A DNA stretch of 64,000 bases from NCBI RefSeq assembly GCF_964340395.1, contig NC_135568.1, forward strand, positions 7,667,280-7,731,279, given 5' to 3'. This DNA is from Glandiceps talaboti (lineage: Eukaryota; Hemichordata; Enteropneusta; Spengelidae). The notes under the pieces are model-generated. The model made no database searches, was not told where the DNA came from, and worked only from the letters and a program-made list of their open reading frames with translations. Position numbers and translations under genes: made by a program. Each line of letters begins with the position of its first letter. The first letter of the stretch is position 1. This document shows, in pieces, positions 55,561-64,000 of this stretch.

Positions 55561-56149
55561 ATTGCACCACATGCATGTGCATCTTACCATCAATAGCTGA
55601 TGGTTTCTTTGCTGATGCCATCACCAGTGATACAAAACCACAACATAAGGAAAACCAAACAACCAGTTTCGACCCTACCGGTTATGCACACAACACATTT
55701 TTGGAAACTGCCCATCTGAACATCGATCGGCGTATACTGGTCATGTTTACCTCAAAATCCAGCCAAACCTCAATCGAACATGATATGTTGATTTCCCGTT
55801 TATCTAATTTGCATTTAACGCAATCACTCAGCCACCTGTTAGTACGATAATGCTGCCATAGCAACCGAACCATCAGTCATCACTATAGGAACAGATAACC
55901 CAGGGGCGTTGATCAGTGATACTTGATCTACACTAATTCCACAAGCTTTATTTTTATCTTCACTATGTCATTCTGTTCGTTACTTTATTTACCAAGTGAA
56001 GCAGTTTAAAGAGATGGTTTCGTGTTACCATCGTAATGCCGGTGTATATTTTATAGTAGTATTATTCGGATAAACCTGTTATCAAGTGGATATTCTGCCG
56101 ATTAGTTTACGCTGTTGTCACATTTTATTTCCATTCGATATTCATTAAA

Positions 56150-56350
56150 ATTCAACTTTGGCCAATGGCCATTATTTTTGTAATGGCCGAAATAAGAATA
56201 GGCCAAACTAATGGCCAGTATCTTTCAATTGCCCAAAAATATTGGCCATTATTTTGATTATCGAAAAATTAATCAAAATAAAAAAAAAAAAATTTTGGCC
56301 ACTGGAAATATATTGGCCATTACTTTGGCCATTACAAAAAATATTGCCAA
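56150..56350. repeat. TGGCCAT-rich local repeat
   Basis: About a dozen copies of ttggccatta-like words, several inverted relative to each other. Nature unknown. Confidence 0.75.
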
Positions 56351-56494
56351 TAGTTTGTCTATCACTGTAATGTATACGAACAGAGGAAAAGATTACAATT
56401 TGAACCATCGATACCTGTACTAACCACCCACCACCCCTGTACTGCATACTAGTTGGAAAAAAACCCCGATGATCTCATGATTGATAGTTCCGAT

Positions 56495-56565
56495 TTTGGT
56501 GCACGCCCTCAACGTCAGTATTTAACACACTGGTGTACGCCCTCAACGTCAGTATTTAGTACCCG
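56495..56565. repeat. Short direct duplication
   Basis: acgccctcaacgtcagtatt occurs twice, about 35 bases apart. Confidence 0.9.
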
Positions 56566-57428
56566 GACATAATCACCAACTGGTCGTGATAGCTCAGACT
56601 AAAGTGGTCTGAGGTAATAGCTAGTATCACCGTACCTCGGCGTGGCCGTACAATCTTAAACCACGGCGGTATAAAGGGGAGAAACCGATTATGAAGTGTA
56701 TTATGCTGTCGCAGGTGCTTAGACTCATATGAAGTTGTAATCGAAAGTTACCAAACCAGGTACGTAATACAGTAAAGGTTCTACAGTAAAAGTAGTAGTA
56801 TTCATATGTATGTATTACTTATATATAACTGAGGAAATGCTGGAGTTTAGATCCTATAGTATAAGCTACATATGTGACATATATAGCTACATTTTGTACC
56901 CTAGTCCTGTTTGCATGGTGTTGAGGGTCAATCATGTCAGTAATCTAGAGCCGTGCACGTGCATTGTCTGCAAGCAGGACTACCGCTACCTCGTGGATAC
57001 CTGTGCAGAAATGTCATCTTAATCTTGGCCTTAAATATACTGATGACTTTAGAAGGAAGGGACGTGGACGACTTACTCCGAAAGGAAGCAGCTCATTCAT
57101 GGTTCCAGTTTCTCTGAACTACACGGGTAGATGTTTGTAAGCCTTAGAATAATACTCCAGCAGTTTTGAAGGCTATTTCACATTTGTCCACATACTCCCA
57201 CCCCGACCCTCCCCAGGACCCTCCACCCCATATCACACCATCTGGTTTGATCATTTGACTAGCATATTTAAATGTGTTTTATTTTACAAGAGTGATAAGA
57301 CATCAATCATGTTTTAAAATTCTTAGATTATTTGGGTGCTTTGGTATTACCAAGGCAAACGTGGTTGTAAACAATATCATATCAATGCAAACACAGTTGT
57401 AATATTTGTATGTTCATCTCCTGTAGGC

Positions 57429-59051
57429 ATGATTGCTTCACTAGTTGATCTGTGCTTGAAACACATTGGTGACCACCTGAAGGAACTGCACCAACAAGTC
57501 AGGAAGTATTTGCCAGTTGTATTCAAAGAAGAATTACTCTCAAGACTTGCTGAGAAGTCTATGTTTACTGTAGACTATTTACCATACATTGAGGCTAGTT
57601 TGATGGTTCCAGAGTTGAAGAATCTGCAATTCATAGGCTGTACTGGCATCACTGATGAGATTCTAAGACACATTGCTAGTAAAGGTTGCCAACTACATTG
57701 TATAGATATACAAAATGAAGCTAACTTTAACCCTTTGCAAGGTAATTGTTTGACTCAAGAGGGAGTTGCAAATCTTGTTTGTGGACAACATAAACTAGAA
57801 ACACTGATACTAAAACAGGACTTTACAAAGGGTGATTATAAATGGCTGGAGTCTATTCAAACAGATTACTTGAAGACGTTGAGTCTTGACATAACAGTTA
57901 GATCAAAGAACCTAGAATGTTTGCAGTATTTAAGGAGATGTTTAGAGTCAGCCACGGCTTTGCAATCTTTATCGCTTGATTTCAGTAACTATGTTAATTG
58001 CAATAATGTGTTAGAAGTGATTAATGGAGATCTGTATAGTCTTCAAATCAAAGGTTGTGTTGTTAATGAAGAAACATTTAGGCTTCTGGGGACATTCCGT
58101 CACATTAAAACATTAAGTCTTTCTTGTAGCTCCCTTACACGTTGTTTTGATGATTCAATATCGCAAATGTTGTCCACAAAGTGTGTACATTTACAGGAGT
58201 TGAGGATCGCAAGTTGTGGTGGTACAGTATCTCCATCTGTAACGTTTCCATCAAATCTGGTAAAACTTTCCCTGACTGATCCAGGCTGGTCTGCTGAATA
58301 CCTAGGGAATCTAACCAAACTGAACAGTCTTAGACTGTCTACAAACAACTTCAATCACAACAAGGATGCCGTTCGAGCCATCTTACCAGCAATACTCTCA
58401 AATTTAGAAGAATTTCTCCTGTTTGGTGAACGGCGTTCAAGTGATTTAGGAGTGGAGACTTTCATAGTTCAAGCAATGGCTGAAAATTGTGAAGTACTCA
58501 AGAAGTTACATATGTCTTATCGTCATGAAGAAACTGTACCTTATTTACTCCGATTCTTTCAAAGCGGAACATGTCAACATTTGACCGAACTCAGATTGTG
58601 TAATTACACCTCATCAAATAATCACCCATCTACAGTTCAAAGATACAGGACATTACACACAAGAATTGCTGAGTCATGTAAGAACATAATTGACTTAGAT
58701 GTTGTTGACCCATATATTGATCAGACATTTATTCAAGCCATTGCCAATAACTGCCAAAATCTTAAGCGTTTACAGCTCTGCTCTGGGAGACTCGGAAACT
58801 CTACATCACTCACCATTCATGATGATGACATTATTTCCATTGCAAATAAATGTCCGCTAGAAAAACTTGTGATTATGGTGGACAACAACCTGACTGAGAG
58901 GGCAATCTTAACATTTACAAATAAATGCCCTCTTTTGAAAGAATTATCTCTAGCGACATCAGGGCCAATCCCTGTCAATGCTTTACAAATTATGAGAGAT
59001 AATTCTGTAAGACGTGTCAAGATCTCAGAACTTCAGTACACTGTATTTTAG
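57429..59051 (+). CDS. LRR protein with VHL-box-like N-terminus, candidate CRL2 substrate receptor
   Basis: Uninterrupted frame of 540 codons from the ATG at 57429 to TAG. The ATG follows a likely splice acceptor (tcctgtag) by two bases, so a non-coding first exon is probable. Residues 4-13, SLVDLCLKHI, match the elongin BC box (S/T-L-x3-C-x3-I/L/V). LPVVFKEEL, about 14 residues later, matches the Cul2 box (L-P-x2-F-x3-L). The rest is cysteine-type LRRs as in FBXL/AMN1/ZYG11 proteins (LQFIGCTGITDEILRHIAS, ENCEVLKKLHMS, NNCQNLKRLQLC, NKCPLLKELSLA). Such proteins recruit substrates to cullin-2 E3 ligases. Orthology to a named gene cannot be set. A polyadenylation signal AATAAA lies at 59706-59711. 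Confidence 0.82.
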   Translation: MIASLVDLCLKHIGDHLKELHQQVRKYLPVVFKEELLSRLAEKSMFTVDYLPYIEASLMVPELKNLQFIGCTGITDEILRHIASKGCQLHCIDIQNEANFNPLQGNCLTQEGVANLVCGQHKLETLILKQDFTKGDYKWLESIQTDYLKTLSLDITVRSKNLECLQYLRRCLESATALQSLSLDFSNYVNCNNVLEVINGDLYSLQIKGCVVNEETFRLLGTFRHIKTLSLSCSSLTRCFDDSISQMLSTKCVHLQELRIASCGGTVSPSVTFPSNLVKLSLTDPGWSAEYLGNLTKLNSLRLSTNNFNHNKDAVRAILPAILSNLEEFLLFGERRSSDLGVETFIVQAMAENCEVLKKLHMSYRHEETVPYLLRFFQSGTCQHLTELRLCNYTSSNNHPSTVQRYRTLHTRIAESCKNIIDLDVVDPYIDQTFIQAIANNCQNLKRLQLCSGRLGNSTSLTIHDDDIISIANKCPLEKLVIMVDNNLTERAILTFTNKCPLLKELSLATSGPIPVNALQIMRDNSVRRVKISELQYTVF

Positions 59052-59705
59052 AAAAGAAAGCAAAAGACAGTGGATATCTTCATCAGGTGTGGAGACTAAG
59101 TCATATTTTAATGTCATTCTAAATACAAAGTATAGCAACAACAATGAATAACATTAATGTTGTCTGTGCACAATCTTTTGAAATATTGAAATAAGAAGTG
59201 TCAAAATGGATCGATTAATAGTCTTCACCATTACTAGTGGTGCCAACTCGTAGATGGACAACCACAACTTGTTGTGATACGTGTTGGTGTTGCCGAGCAA
59301 CAGAAACAGAAATGTAAACAATGATGACACAGGTAATGCTGATGTGTACAATACTTACTGGAAACAAAAGTATTTGCATGTCTGTAACTGAGGGCGCATT
59401 TTTGAACACTCAGTATTAAACATTCATATATGCAACTGTGAAGCATCTGAAATCAATACAGCGTTAAGGAGGTGTTTAAGTTTGCACTGTGACTTTGTAC
59501 CTGATACAGTGTTGATAAAGAGAGACAAAAGTAAAATACTGCAAATGTGATAAAATAATCCGGTGACAGTATTTCCTATTCCACATAGTGTTGGCAATTA
59601 TTAATCTAATGAATAGCGAATTAATTAGAAAGCATCACTTTAAATTTAAGGGAACACTCTATGTTTCATTCTATACACTCTAATGTATCCATTTCTAAAT
59701 GTTTG

Positions 59706-59711
59706 AATAAA
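59706..59711 (+). terminator. AATAAA polyadenylation signal
   Basis: First canonical AATAAA seen after the LRR gene stop, about 650 bases downstream. Confidence 0.5.
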
Positions 59712-59824
59712 ATATATACAAGTCCTCGGTAGATATGTATCATAATATCTGACTCTGTTGCATGATTGCAAAATATTTTTATGGAATATAATCTTTCCTG
59801 TGTCCTATTTGTCGTATTATTACA

Positions 59825-60200
59825 GTAAGGCCTAAGGAAAAAATAGTTTGGTTCCGGTTACTCCACACCATCCAGTTTTTCACACCGACCCTAAACATTT
59901 TTTATGTATTCAAGAAAAAAATATTTAAAATTGTAAAAATTGCGAAGTCTCACCAGATATGGTAGATACGGAAACTGACATCAATTTAAAAATACAATAT
60001 TGTTCTCCCAATCTGTAATGGCTGTACATCTGATGAGAAGGAACTAATTGCACCGAGACCAAATGGAAAACAATGGAAAACATAACTACCTGAACTAGAC
60101 ACTCACATTTGATAAAAAAATAAATAAATAAAATAAAAATTCTACCTACCATGCCTATTCTAATATTGGGCGTAATAGGAACCACACATTATTTTTGTTA
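59825..60200 (-). repeat. Dispersed repeat family R1, copy 3 (inverted)
   Basis: Contains the complements of the R1 words: acggaaactgacatcaattt, ggaaaacaatggaaaa and tgaactagacactcac. An open minus frame here with hydrophobic residues is a translation of this repeat. Confidence 0.8.
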
Positions 60201-60324
60201 GGCCTTAGGGTTGTGAATTACATAAATATAGTGCATCGATGACTAGTAATACCTTTGTAACAATAATAAAAAGCAAAGGGTGCACATACTAGTAGTTCAA
60301 CATATATTTTGAAAGACACTCCTG

Positions 60325-60375
60325 TCACAGGGTACACATGCAGTTCAGTGTCTTGTCACTTTGACCTGGTCGTGG
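60325..60375 (-). CDS. Polycystin-like exon: GPS end and stop
   Basis: Acceptor tttccag, phase 0, PRPGQSDKTLNCMCTL then TGA. Terminal position is odd for this domain. Confidence 0.62.
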   Translation of the reverse strand, partial: PRPGQSDKTLNCMCTL

Positions 60376-63300
60376 CTGGAAAGAAATGGAAATAAGCAAA
60401 AGTTAAAATCTGGAAGATGAAATTACAGAACATGTGAATAGAAGTCGAGGGATCTTTTTTGAGTGCTAGGACGACTCTGTATTTATAAAGACAGTGTTCA
60501 CTTACAACGGTAGTAATGTGTTGGTATTTGATCTTACTGTAGAGTAACAGTTAAATTATTGCTTACGTCACAATCACCTGGCTTCCACTGTTGACCTGAT
60601 TTATTCCAATACCGACATCTTCTGAAAGACACTGATATTGTAACCACGTGTTGGCTAATCTCTCGATTCTCTAAAAGATGCAAATGAAGAGAGTGAACAT
60701 ATCAATGAAACGTCTATAAGAGTTCATTTGCCATAGTATGAAGTTTAAGTTTGATGTGTTTGGTTATTTGGTGGGTAGCTATTAAACACACTGAGACTGG
60801 CTGACTGGCTATTGTGTTATATAACCAATATTAGAGTTTTCTAGAGATGACTATGATGGGAACGCTGTGTTATCAGTGGTAATTGCCAACCACTGATAAA
60901 CGGCGTTCTCATCAGTCATCTCTAGAAAACTGGTTTCACGGATGCAGAAAAGTTTTCTCATTATCACACAATTAAAACTATCATAAATTTGCTCACAGGT
61001 ACACATAGCTACAGCGTATATAGCAGGAGACATCATACACAAATACACACACTAAACACACCCCACTCGGAATTTTACATTGTCTTATTATATATTGATT
61101 GCATGCTGCTTTGTTGTGTGGTTAAATGTAAGAGTCGTGTGATAGGGAGAAGACTTTCTGAAATATTCGAAGTCTGGGTATAGTTTTAATTGTCTACCAC
61201 TAATGGTATTCTGATATCTCTTGAAGAATCAGAATTTGGTTGTCTCTCGATTTTATATGGCAATCTAATCATTGGCATTTGTACAAGCTTAGTCACTTTC
61301 TCCTTTTTGATCTATCAACCAAAAATCAACCTGTTTCTCAGTAAGCCCTGTAACGTTACATTAAGAAGACAGATATTCAAACTCACCAATATCCAATTCA
61401 AAGAACAAGTGCTGCTCACCCTCGAGCTTTGAATCATAAAGTATAGTTTGTGGAAAATTATTTTTCAGCATCCATCGTCGCCCTTTAAATGTTGAGGGTT
61501 GATCTGCATAGACACACAGATTGTATAATGCAGCTGGTTGTGCCGTGTTCACCACCACAAACATTACACTCTCTGGTACCGTTACATTGATATCAAATGT
61601 AACATTCCTAATGGTTGAAATGTTAAACTGTACTCCTGGTGTTGTATCTTCGTGGGGTTTCTGCACAGTAATATCATATTGTCCATCGAGGTCGATAGCT
61701 GTACCATTCTCATCATACAGGTTTAGAAGCATTAGTGGTGATACACTCCATTTTTGGTCTTCATCCAAGGGGTTGATTTTAATCGCTATAACCTAAAAAG
61801 TGAAATTGAAGTCGAAAGAGTTAATATATATTTAACCTCTTCTTGATATTTGAAATTGGAACTGAAATGATGGGCGTGTGGTCTAAACGGGCAATCTTGA
61901 CCGATAATGTTAGTTTTTATGTAGCATTTTCTCACACTATGCTCAAAGCATTTACCCCAAACATGGACCTATAGTGGCACAGCGGTCTCGTATACTTCAA
62001 ATCCCATGGGATGAAACGTAGATGCGTAGAAACCCATGGGAATCATACACTGTAGTAAACACATTGAAATCATAAAAAAAAAACAGTTTTAGATTTTTGC
62101 ACACCTTTGCTATCATATCTTTGTTACCAGTGCTTCCCCCAGAAATGTCATCTGGTAATGTGATGGTTGCAAATTTTGATGTGAATCTGCTACCTGCGAG
62201 GTTGTCTCCATTTACTCTGCGTACCTCGGCATCAATGAAGTTATTGTCATATGTTAAGGCCACTTCTCCAATTGGTAATATCACCATAGCAACATCAAGA
62301 CACTTGTCAACCACACCTATTGCACGGGTTGCGTTATAGATGTACTAAAATAATGAAACATAAACATAAAGATTAAAAGGATAGAAACGTCAAATGAACA
62401 TCTCTGTTTGCTCCTATTTCATTTCATTTCAAAAACCAAATAATGTCAGTGAAGTGTTATGTTTTGTAATTGTCAGACAGCCATCAGTATTACGTTTCAG
62501 GTTGAAACATAACGAAACAAATAGACTCATGGAATATTCATATTAGTAAACCCCAAATTGTTTGTCAATAATATGTATATGTCAACAAGTAAAAATTTCT
62601 AGTTGCAATTATCAAATTTCAGAGGGCGCTCTCTGAATATATAAATCAACCACATTATAATTAGATTGAATATAATTCTAATATGGAAGCAGATTATGTC
62701 AGTCTTACCATCGAGTCATATCCAGTTTTAGAGATCCAAGAATATAACAATCCGGCTTCAAATACATTTGAAGACGTCTGCATTAAGTCTGTGCAAGGTC
62801 AAGTGAAATAGACGTTTAAAATGAAAAAAAAAATCTGAATATAAAATGTCTTGTCAAACAGCGTAAGGAGAAGTACCATCCAAAACAGTACAAAGTAATT
62901 TAGGAGTGGACATTTGATATGTAAATTTTGGACAGTGAGAATGAAAAATACATGATTTAATATGCACCCCAAATTGTTACCTCAACTGCACATACAGTCT
63001 TAAAGTCCACAGTTACAGCATGGGATGGTATATAGCAATGCCAGTAACATTTTAGAGTCAGACGATGTTCTCTTCAAGGATAAATGCTTCTAATAATAAT
63101 TTACTTTACTTTATTTAATTTACTGTTGATTGTAGAATCAATTTAGTGGACATAGTCTTCTGAACTCGTGAGTAAAGAACTTATTGGTTCTTAAATATGA
63201 TTAAACATCGCAGTAAAGTGTAAATCTATTATATAAACCATTTACATTATTTATAAATGGTACAAAACTAGAGAAATGCGAAATACAGTTTTATAGTAAC

Positions 63301-63419
63301 GGTGAAATCTTACTTTCAATTGTTCGTTCAGTTCTTTCTGTCATTATATGCGTTATAGCTGTACCGGTTATCTCGTACATTGTTACAGCTATCGACTCCA
63401 TACTTAAGATGCAGGTTTG
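60325..63419 (-). CDS. Polycystin-like GAIN/GPS protein, 3' part, frame ends within the GPS
   Basis: Gene-level entry; six exons, 328 codons plus a TGA at 60325-60327; the 5' part is beyond 64000. Helical GAIN-A (CILSMESIAVTMYEITGTAI, LMQTSSNVFEAGLLYSWI) is followed by GAIN-B strands (VSPLMLLNLYDENGTAIDL, TFDINVTVPESVMFVVV, LYNLCVY). The GPS begins RRCRYWNKSGQQWKPGDCD and continues TLNCMCTL, then stop. The spacing and sequence resemble PKD1L/PKDREJ proteins more than chemosensory adhesion GPCRs. In the family, C-x-C-x-H-L-T/S and eleven membrane helices follow; none is found between here and the convergent gene ending at 59051. The product would be soluble, unless a further exon is missed or the locus is decaying. 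Confidence 0.72.
60567..60670 (-). CDS. Polycystin-like exon: GPS start
   Basis: Acceptor tttttag-like (cttttag), donor gtaagc, phase 1 to 0. ENREISQHVVTISVSF then RRCRYWNKSGQQWKPGDCD, with the two Trp and the Cys pair of a GPS. Confidence 0.8.
60835..60932. mobile_element. ~98-bp near-perfect palindrome
   Basis: gttttctagagatgactatg and tcagtcatctctagaaaact are inverse, as are ttatcagtggt and accactgataa around aattgcc. Likely a small fold-back element in an intron. Confidence 0.88.
61387..61792 (-). CDS. Polycystin-like exon: GAIN subdomain B
   Basis: Acceptor ttttag, donor gtgagt, phase 0 to 1, 135 codons plus one base. Starts VIAIKINPLDEDQKWSVSPL and ends HLFFELDIG. Confidence 0.82.
62105..62344 (-). 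CDS. Polycystin-like exon: GAIN A/B junction
   Basis: Acceptor attttag, donor gtgtgc, phase 0-0, 80 codons: YIYNATRAIGVVDKCLDVAM, TSKFATITLPDDIS and KDMIAKV. Confidence 0.82.
62709..62788 (-). CDS. Polycystin-like exon: GAIN helix
   Basis: Acceptor tgcacag, donor gtaaga, phase 1 to 0: NLMQTSSNVFEAGLLYSWIS. A second cag ten bases on would be out of phase with the previous exon. Confidence 0.75.
63314..63419 (-). CDS. Polycystin-like exon: GAIN helix, first in window
   Basis: Acceptor ttttcag, donor gtaaga, phase 0 to 1: QTCILSMESIAVTMYEITGT and more. Earlier exons lie outside the window. Confidence 0.75.
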
Positions 63420-63616
63420 CTGAAAATTGATCAAAAAGGGACAATTATCCAAGTTTCACATTGTTTGCATAATCAAAATGTGAAATAATCTAAAGTTTAT
63501 GCCTGGAAAATCGTTTTCTTTTGCAAGTAGTTCACTTGATGACAAATCTCAATAAATTAAATATTGAACAAATTTTGAGTATGTTTTCCATATACCACAG
63601 GGAGCAGCGAACATAT

Positions 63617-63617
63617 A

Positions 63618-63651
<34 letters not shown>

Positions 63652-63812
63652 CGATCGATCTATTGATTGATTTATTATTTGGTTGAATAATTGATCGATT
63701 GAATGATTACTTTTTGTGGTGAAATAAAACTTATTTTGTGTGATATTGATCAATCATTCAACCAAATAATAAATCAATCAAAAATTCGATCGCTCGATCG
63801 ATCAATCAATCA
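63617..63812. repeat. GATT microsatellite with inverted copy
   Basis: (attg)n at about 63622-63650. Then tgatttattatttggttgaa (about 63668) is inverted as ttcaaccaaataataaatca (about 63757), forming a fold-back of about 60-bp arms. Confidence 0.85.
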
Positions 63813-64000
63813 ATTACACGCTCGCTGTTCTCTGTGTATATACATGCTGAAATATGTCATTCGTTGAATGACTGAGTGCCAGAAATATCACAGTGCTCGT
63901 CAACTAATTATATGACAATAACAAGAATAATACACAAGAAAATGTGACATTATGCAAAACTTCATTATAATACAAATGTATATGCCATTATCGTCAAATT

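Noticed and set aside
59925-60185. 86-codon minus frame with hydrophobic stretch, considered as missing membrane exon of the polycystin-like gene
   Set aside because: It is the inverted copy of repeat family R1, with no splice sites in phase.
62770-62788. Alternative acceptor (aatgcag) for the polycystin-like exon
   Set aside because: It would begin in phase 0 whereas the previous exon ends in phase 1; the acceptor ending at 62789 restores the frame.

Overview
This is a eukaryotic window. Every large gene is split by GT-AG introns, there are no operons, and introns and spacers are AT-rich and full of microsatellites and fold-back repeats. The domain repertoire (hyalin repeats, sushi, PAN/apple, fucolectin-like, adhesion-GPCR GAIN/7TM, caspase, polycystin-like GAIN, BEL/Pao and 2A-bearing non-LTR elements) fits a marine invertebrate, most likely a non-vertebrate deuterostome such as a lancelet or hemichordate. 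The species cannot be fixed from sequence alone. Exon limits below were derived by hand from splice consensus, reading-frame phase and domain continuity; within each gene all exon phases agree.

Layout. (1) About 893-33991, plus strand: the 3' 30 exons of a large adhesion-type GPCR, roughly 1530 residues within the window. Order: PAN/apple, C-terminal half of a fucolectin (FTP) domain, two 'GCY...LDG...DGG' cysteine modules, four HYR repeats, sushi, Ca-binding EGF, HRM, GAIN, GPS, seven membrane helices, basic cytoplasmic tail. The 5' end lies outside. (2) 46396-36227, minus strand, convergent with gene 1: a complete 9-exon, 536-residue type I membrane protein (signal peptide, FTP lectin, the same two cysteine modules, Ser/Thr-rich stalk, one membrane helix, very short tail). 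It looks like a single-pass relative of the N-terminal part of gene 1. A truncated BEL/Pao retroelement (40439-41276) lies antisense in one of its introns. (3) 48657-50960, plus, divergent from gene 2: a two-exon, 518-residue LRR-caspase fusion in which both catalytic residues are replaced. (4) 50961-57428: gene-poor, with tandem repeats and a decayed non-LTR element carrying a 2A-like motif. (5) 57429-59051, plus: an uninterrupted 540-residue LRR protein with an N-terminal VHL-box-like motif, a candidate cullin-2 E3 substrate receptor. (6) 63419-60325, minus: the 3' end of a polycystin-like GAIN/GPS gene whose frame stops inside the GPS, before any membrane helix.

Genes 1 and 2 look like cell-surface recognition receptors sharing lectin-like modules, and gene 3 like a non-enzymatic adaptor of the apoptosis/immunity type. 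This joint reading is inference. Two themes recur: predicted loss of catalytic or autoproteolytic residues (GPS of gene 1, GPS of gene 6, caspase of gene 3), and tandem duplication of the stop-codon region into the 3' flank (genes 1 and 3).
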